The position numbers and the translations under genes were made by a program. This document shows, piece by piece, positions 6,051 through 10,225 of a stretch of DNA of 10,225 nucleotides (its first letter is position 1; every line of letters starts with the position of its first letter). The stretch is from positions 1 to 10,225 of the forward strand of contig DZDB01000068.1 in assembly GCA_022736605.1 (NCBI GenBank). Direction: 5' to 3'. Below the pieces are notes generated by a model, which did not search any database, had not been told where the DNA came from, and was given only the letters and a program-made list of their open reading frames with translations. Origin of the DNA: Sideroxydans lithotrophicus. Its GTDB lineage: Bacteria; Pseudomonadota; Gammaproteobacteria; Burkholderiales; Sulfuriferulaceae.

Positions 6051-8405
6051 ATGCTAGAAATCGAAATCGACGGTAACAAAGTGGCAGTGGCTGCGGGCGG
6101 CACCATCATGGATGCTGCTGCACAGATTGGCATTTATATCCCGCACTTCTGTTACCACAAGAAACTCTCCATTGCGGCCAACTGCCGCATGTGTCTGGTG
6201 CAGGTGGAAAAAGCCGCCAAGCCCATGCCTGCCTGCGCCACGCCGATTACGGACGGGATGAAGGTATTCACCAAATCCGACTACGCCATCAAAGCGCAAA
6301 AAGGCGTGATGGAATTTTTGCTGATTAACCATCCGCTTGATTGCCCGATCTGTGATCAGGGCGGGGAGTGTAGTTTGCAGGATCTGGCCGTCGGTTACGG
6401 CGGCAGCAGTTCGCGCTATCAGGAAATGAAGCGCGTGGTGAAAGAAAAAGACCTGGGGCCACTGGTATCGACGGATATGACGCGGTGTATTCACTGCACG
6501 CGTTGTGTGCGTTTTGGACAGGAAATTGCCGGCATCATGGAAATGGGGCAGATCGGTCGGGGCGAGCATTCCGAGATCATGCCGTTCATCAATAAAACCA
6601 TAGATTCGGAATTGTCCGGCAATATTATCGACCTGTGTCCAGTCGGTGCCTTGACCAGCAAACCATTCCGTTACACCGCCCGTAGCTGGGAGTTGTCGCG
6701 ACGCAAATCGGTCAGCCCGCACGACGGTCTGGGCAGCAACATCGCGGTGCAGGTCAAAGACAGCCGCGTGATGCGCGTGTTGCCGCTGGATGTGGAAGAC
6801 ATCAACCAGTGCTGGCTGTCAGACAAAGACCGCTTTGCCTATGAAGGCCTGAATTCGGATCAGCGCCTGACGCGCCCGATGCTCAAGCAGGATGGCAAAT
6901 GGCTGGAAGTCGATTGGCAGACCGCACTCGAATATGTGGTCAATGGCCTCAAGCAAATTCGCCAGGCGCATGGCGCAGACAGCATCGGTGCACTGGCAAC
7001 ACCGCACCAGACCGTAGAAGAGCTGTATCTGTTACAGAAATTCATGCGTGCGCTGGGTACAGGCAACGTAGATGCGCGTTTGCGTCAATCCGACTTTACG
7101 CTGGATGGCAACCTGTCTGGTGCGCCCTGGCTGGGGATGCCAGTGAGTGCGCTGGATAAATTGCAGCGCATTCTGGTGGTTGGCAGCAATCTGCGCCACG
7201 ATCAGCCATTGCTGGCATTGCGCCTGCGTCAGGCGGTCAAGCATGGTGCGCAGCTGAATCTGGTCAATCCGACTGATGATGACCTGCTCACCAAAGTAGC
7301 CAACAAGGCGATTGTCGCGCCGCAGGCGATGGTGAATGTGCTGGCGCAAATTGTCGTGGCACTGGCTGAACTCAAGCAAACCACGGTACCGGCCAGCTTG
7401 CAAACCGTGCTTGTTGGCGTGGAAATCAGTCCGGCTGCGCGGGCGATTGCGACCAGCCTGGCCGGGGGTGAACGCCGTGCCGTGTTGCTCGGCAATTTGG
7501 CGCAGCACCACGCGAATTATGCCGATTTGCACGTGCTGGCGCAGGCTATCGCTGACCTTGCGGATGCGCATTTCGGTTTTCTTGGTGAAGCCGCCAACAG
7601 TGTGGGCGCCTATGTCGCCGGTGCGGTTGCCAATAAAACAGGGTTGAAGGCTGGATTGAATGCTGCGGCCATGTTAGCCGCGCCACGCAAGGCTTACTTG
7701 CTGCTCGGCGCCGAGCCTGAACTGGATTGTCAGGATGCAAACACGGCACTCGCGGCGATGCGCAACGCCGACATGGTGGTTGCCATGAGCGCCTACAAGC
7801 ACGCAGCACTGGACTATGCTGACGTGCTGCTGCCGATTGCGCCGTTCAGCGAAACCTCGGGCACCTACATCAGCACTGAAGGCCGTGTGCAAAGTTTCAA
7901 CGGCGCGGTTAAACCGCTGGGTGAAACACGTCCTGCCTGGAAGGTCTTGCGTGTGCTCGGCACCATGCTGGGCTTGCCTGGATTTGATTTCGATACCTCC
8001 GAAGCGGTGCGAAATGAAGTGATACCGGCAAATCAACTGGCGGCAGACAGCCTGAATAATCGGCCCGCCAAACTGACAGTTCAGTCGATCGCAGTGGCTG
8101 ACGGGCTGGTGCGGGTGGGCGAAGTACCGATGTATCAGGCTGATGCCATTGTGCGCCGTGCTGCATCGCTGCAAGCGACCCGTGATGCGGCGTTGCCGGT
8201 GGCGACCATGCATTCCGCATTGCTTGCACGTTTGTCGTTGACCGACGGCAGTATGGTCACCGTGCGTCAGGGCGAGGCGCGTGTCATCGTGCGGGCGCAG
8301 GCCGACGACCGCCTGCCGGATCACTGCGTGCGCCTGCCTGTCGCGCATGCGCTCACGGCTAGCCTGGGTGCCATGCTGGGTGAAATTACCGTGGAGCGCG
8401 CATAA
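6051..8405 (+). CDS. nuoG: NADH-quinone oxidoreductase subunit G (clusters N1b, N4, N5)
   Basis: NuoG (75-kDa subunit, Nqo3 homologue) is the largest peripheral subunit and carries electrons from N3 towards NuoI. In the 784-residue protein an N-terminal ferredoxin-like domain holds [2Fe-2S] N1b (C34, C45, C48, C62). The His-Cys box holds N5 (H94, C98, C101, C107). A third [4Fe-4S] site, N4, has C146, C149, C152 and C196. From about residue 215 a molybdopterin-oxidoreductase-like fold follows, which in complex I is catalytically empty. It is less conserved and Ala/Leu-rich towards the end. The ligands of the extra N7 cluster found in E. coli are absent: by my alignment S222, D225, S229 and S257 stand in their places. 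The start ATG is preceded by GGTGG (6041-6045). The gene ends 1 nt before nuoH. Confidence 0.98.
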   Translation: MLEIEIDGNKVAVAAGGTIMDAAAQIGIYIPHFCYHKKLSIAANCRMCLVQVEKAAKPMPACATPITDGMKVFTKSDYAIKAQKGVMEFLLINHPLDCPICDQGGECSLQDLAVGYGGSSSRYQEMKRVVKEKDLGPLVSTDMTRCIHCTRCVRFGQEIAGIMEMGQIGRGEHSEIMPFINKTIDSELSGNIIDLCPVGALTSKPFRYTARSWELSRRKSVSPHDGLGSNIAVQVKDSRVMRVLPLDVEDINQCWLSDKDRFAYEGLNSDQRLTRPMLKQDGKWLEVDWQTALEYVVNGLKQIRQAHGADSIGALATPHQTVEELYLLQKFMRALGTGNVDARLRQSDFTLDGNLSGAPWLGMPVSALDKLQRILVVGSNLRHDQPLLALRLRQAVKHGAQLNLVNPTDDDLLTKVANKAIVAPQAMVNVLAQIVVALAELKQTTVPASLQTVLVGVEISPAARAIATSLAGGERRAVLLGNLAQHHANYADLHVLAQAIADLADAHFGFLGEAANSVGAYVAGAVANKTGLKAGLNAAAMLAAPRKAYLLLGAEPELDCQDANTALAAMRNADMVVAMSAYKHAALDYADVLLPIAPFSETSGTYISTEGRVQSFNGAVKPLGETRPAWKVLRVLGTMLGLPGFDFDTSEAVRNEVIPANQLAADSLNNRPAKLTVQSIAVADGLVRVGEVPMYQADAIVRRAASLQATRDAALPVATMHSALLARLSLTDGSMVTVRQGEARVIVRAQADDRLPDHCVRLPVAHALTASLGAMLGEITVERA

Positions 8406-8406
8406 C

Positions 8407-9435
8407 ATGGAATTTTTGCAAAATCTGTTTGGTTTCACCTGGCCAGCGGTGTGGTCGCTGGCCAAGATTATCGCCATTGTCGGTCCACTGATGATTGCCG
8501 TGGCCTACCTCACCTATGCCGAGCGCAAGGTGATCGGCTACATGCAGATTCGTCTTGGCCCAAACCGGGTTGGCTTTAAAGGCCTGCTCCAGCCGATTGC
8601 CGACGGTCTCAAACTGATGATGAAGGAAATCATCATCCCCAGTGGCTCCAACAAGTTTCTGTTTGTGCTGGCGCCGGTACTCACCATCGCGCCAGCGCTG
8701 GCTGCGTGGGCGGTTGTGCCGTTCAGTCCGGAATTGGTGCTGGCCAACGTCAACGCCGGCCTGCTGTATATTCTGGCGATCACGTCGATGGGTGTTTATG
8801 GCGTCATCATCGCCGGCTGGGCATCCAACTCGAAATACGCGTTCCTGGGTTCGCTACGCTCGGCAGCGCAAATCGTATCGTACGAAATCGCCATGGGATT
8901 TGCACTGGTCGGCGTGTTGATGGCATCGCAAAGCCTGAATCTGATCGAGATTGTGAATGGTCAGAAAGGCGGCGTATTCAGCTGGTACTGGCTGCCGCTG
9001 CTGCCGATGTTTATCGTCTATCTGATTGCTGGCCTGGCGGAAACCAACCGTGCGCCGTTTGACGTGGCTGAGGGCGAATCAGAAATCGTGGCGGGCTTCC
9101 ACGTCGAATATTCCGGCATGGCATTCGCAGTATTTTTTCTGGCCGAATACGCCAACATGATACTGATTGCCATGCTGACTTCGCTGATGTTCCTGGGCGG
9201 CTGGAATCCGCTGTTCGATTTCGCGCCGTTTACCTGGGTGCCGGGTTTTGTCTGGCTGATGCTGAAAGTCGGTTTCGTACTGTTCCTGTTTCTCTGGTTT
9301 CGTGCCACATTCCCGCGCTATCGCTACGACCAGATCATGCGGCTGGGCTGGAAGGTTTTTATTCCGGTCACGCTGGTCTGGCTGGTGTTTATTGGCGGCA
9401 TGATGCAAACCCGCTACGCGTATCTGTTCCACTGA
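8407..9435 (+). CDS. nuoH: NADH-quinone oxidoreductase subunit H
   Basis: NuoH (ND1 homologue) is the membrane subunit that completes the quinone tunnel and links quinone chemistry to the proton channels. The 342-residue protein is mostly hydrophobic, with about eight predicted membrane helices. The first conserved loop is AERKVIGYMQIRLGPNRVG (38-56). The acidic quinone loop starts with AETNRAPFDVAEGESEIVAG (211-230) and continues FHVEYSGMAFAVFFLAEY. TFPRYRYDQIMRLGWK (301-316) is the last conserved loop. The start ATG at 8407 fits the family N terminus. GGAG at 8393-8396, inside the end of nuoG, lies 10 nt upstream. The same frame is open further upstream to 8281, but this part overlaps nuoG and encodes a hydrophilic Cys/Arg-rich stretch unlike NuoH, so it is rejected. 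nuoI follows after 22 nt. Confidence 0.97.
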   Translation: MEFLQNLFGFTWPAVWSLAKIIAIVGPLMIAVAYLTYAERKVIGYMQIRLGPNRVGFKGLLQPIADGLKLMMKEIIIPSGSNKFLFVLAPVLTIAPALAAWAVVPFSPELVLANVNAGLLYILAITSMGVYGVIIAGWASNSKYAFLGSLRSAAQIVSYEIAMGFALVGVLMASQSLNLIEIVNGQKGGVFSWYWLPLLPMFIVYLIAGLAETNRAPFDVAEGESEIVAGFHVEYSGMAFAVFFLAEYANMILIAMLTSLMFLGGWNPLFDFAPFTWVPGFVWLMLKVGFVLFLFLWFRATFPRYRYDQIMRLGWKVFIPVTLVWLVFIGGMMQTRYAYLFH

Positions 9436-9457
9436 TGTGGAATGATGGAGTCATTTG

Positions 9458-9946
9458 ATGAGAGCGATTAAACATTTCTTTTCCAGCATGCTGCTCACCG
9501 AGCTGCTGCGCGGTATGGCGTTGACCGGACGGCATTTTTTCGCGCGCAAGATTACGGTGCAGTTCCCGGAGGAAAAAACCCCGCAGTCGGTACGTTTCCG
9601 TGGCCTGCATGCCTTGCGCCGTTATCCCAATGGCGAAGAACGCTGTATTGCCTGCAAACTCTGTGAGGCGGTGTGTCCCGCACTTGCGATTACCATTCAG
9701 TCGGAGAAGCGTGAAGACGGTACCCGACGCACGACGCAATACGACATTGACCTGACCAAGTGCATTTTTTGTGGCTTCTGTGAAGAATCCTGCCCGGTTG
9801 ATTCGATCGTTGAAACGCATATCCTCGAATACCACGGCGAGAAACGCGGCGATCTCTATTACACCAAGGACATGCTGCTGGCGATCGGTGACAAACATGA
9901 AGCGCAGATTGCGGCGGCACGTGCTGCCGATGCCCAATACCGTTGA
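9458..9946 (+). CDS. nuoI: NADH-quinone oxidoreductase subunit I (clusters N6a, N6b)
   Basis: NuoI (TYKY, Nqo9 homologue) is an 8Fe ferredoxin-type subunit that relays electrons between NuoG and cluster N2 in NuoB. The 162-residue protein has an amphipathic N-terminal helix region (about 1-30) that lies on the membrane. Two CxxCxxCxxxCP motifs follow: C63, C66, C69, C73 and C102, C105, C108, C112. The DLYYTKDMLLAIGDK segment (132-146) is typical of the family C terminus. GGAG at 9447-9450 is spaced 7 nt from ATG at 9458, which favours this start over the TTG codon immediately before it. nuoJ begins 15 nt after the stop. Confidence 0.98.
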   Translation: MRAIKHFFSSMLLTELLRGMALTGRHFFARKITVQFPEEKTPQSVRFRGLHALRRYPNGEERCIACKLCEAVCPALAITIQSEKREDGTRRTTQYDIDLTKCIFCGFCEESCPVDSIVETHILEYHGEKRGDLYYTKDMLLAIGDKHEAQIAAARAADAQYR

Positions 9947-9961
9947 TCGGCAGGACTTACG

Positions 9962-10225
9962 ATGAATTTTGAAACCGTGGTTTTCTACTTTTTTGCAGCG
10001 ATCCTGCTGTTTGCCGGGATGCGCGTCATTACCGCCCGTAACCCGGTTCATGCCGCGCTGTTCCTGGTACTCGCCTTCTTTACGGCAGCCGGTCTGTGGC
10101 TGATGCTGGAAGCCGAATTTCTCGCCATTACGCTGGTGCTGGTCTACGTTGGCGCGGTGATGGTGCTGTTCCTGTTTGTGGTGATGATGCTCGACATCAA
10201 CCTGGACAAATTGCGCGAAGGCTTC
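9962..10225 (+). CDS. nuoJ: NADH-quinone oxidoreductase subunit J (partial, cut by window end)
   Basis: NuoJ (ND6 homologue) is a membrane subunit of complex I next to NuoA, NuoH and NuoK. Only the first 88 codons are inside the window; the frame is open to the last base. Three hydrophobic helices are visible at about 3-21, 29-49 and 54-77. The third contains ITLVLVYVGAVMVLFLFVVM (56-75), the most conserved part of the family. There the Tyr and Gly (Y62, G64) mark the helix with the pi-bulge that changes shape during turnover in known structures. AGGA at 9952-9955 lies 6 nt before the ATG. The remaining two or so helices, and then nuoK to nuoN, are expected downstream. Confidence 0.95.
   Translation, partial: MNFETVVFYFFAAILLFAGMRVITARNPVHAALFLVLAFFTAAGLWLMLEAEFLAITLVLVYVGAVMVLFLFVVMMLDINLDKLREGF

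Noticed and set aside
8281..8406. N-terminal extension of NuoH starting at an upstream GTG
   Set aside because: The extra residues overlap nuoG, are hydrophilic and unlike NuoH. ATG at 8407 gives the standard 342-residue family protein.
7674..8477. Long antisense open frame opposite the 3' part of nuoG
   Set aside because: Shadow of a strongly coding sense strand; no plausible start signal or protein family features.
1..10225. Mobile elements, CRISPR arrays, defence genes or other accessory cargo
   Set aside because: None seen. The window is continuous housekeeping sequence with no transposase, phage gene, repeat array or break in gene order.

Overview
The window is a conserved housekeeping region from a proteobacterium, most likely a betaproteobacterium. 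The clues are the gene order tpiA - secG - tRNA-Leu(GAG) - nuoABCDEFGHIJ, separate nuoC and nuoD genes (fused in E. coli and relatives), a NuoG without ligands for the extra N7 iron-sulfur cluster, and proteins close in length to betaproteobacterial and mitochondrial complex I subunits. The moderate base composition would fit a Nitrosomonadales-type lineage, but this is a weak guess and no species can be named from the sequence.

Layout. Bases 1-160 are a short AT-rich upstream stretch with no supportable gene, a weak candidate promoter and a small dyad. Bases 161-1435 hold tpiA (triosephosphate isomerase), secG (protein export, TTG start) and a class II tRNA-Leu with anticodon GAG. All point the same way with short gaps and could be one transcription unit. 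Bases 1436-1597 are a compact boundary: a hairpin, a rho-independent terminator, then a -35/-10 promoter and a short leader with a GC-rich stem-loop. From 1598 to the right edge runs the nuo operon. nuoA to nuoI are complete and nuoJ is cut by the window end after 88 codons.

How the genes work together. The nuo genes encode the proton-pumping NADH:quinone oxidoreductase (complex I). NuoE, NuoF and NuoG form the NADH-oxidising arm (FMN and most Fe-S clusters). NuoB, NuoC, NuoD and NuoI form the connecting arm that carries electrons to quinone. NuoA, NuoH and NuoJ are membrane subunits, and NuoK to NuoN are expected just beyond the window. All visible cluster ligands are present. The genes are tightly packed: A/B overlap by 10 nt, C/D and D/E by 1 nt, and E/F are separated by 1 nt, which suggests translational coupling.

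No novel system was found. The findings are modest: regulatory-looking RNA structure around the tRNA/nuo boundary, a non-ATG start for secG, a small dyad upstream of tpiA, and the loss of N7 ligands in NuoG.
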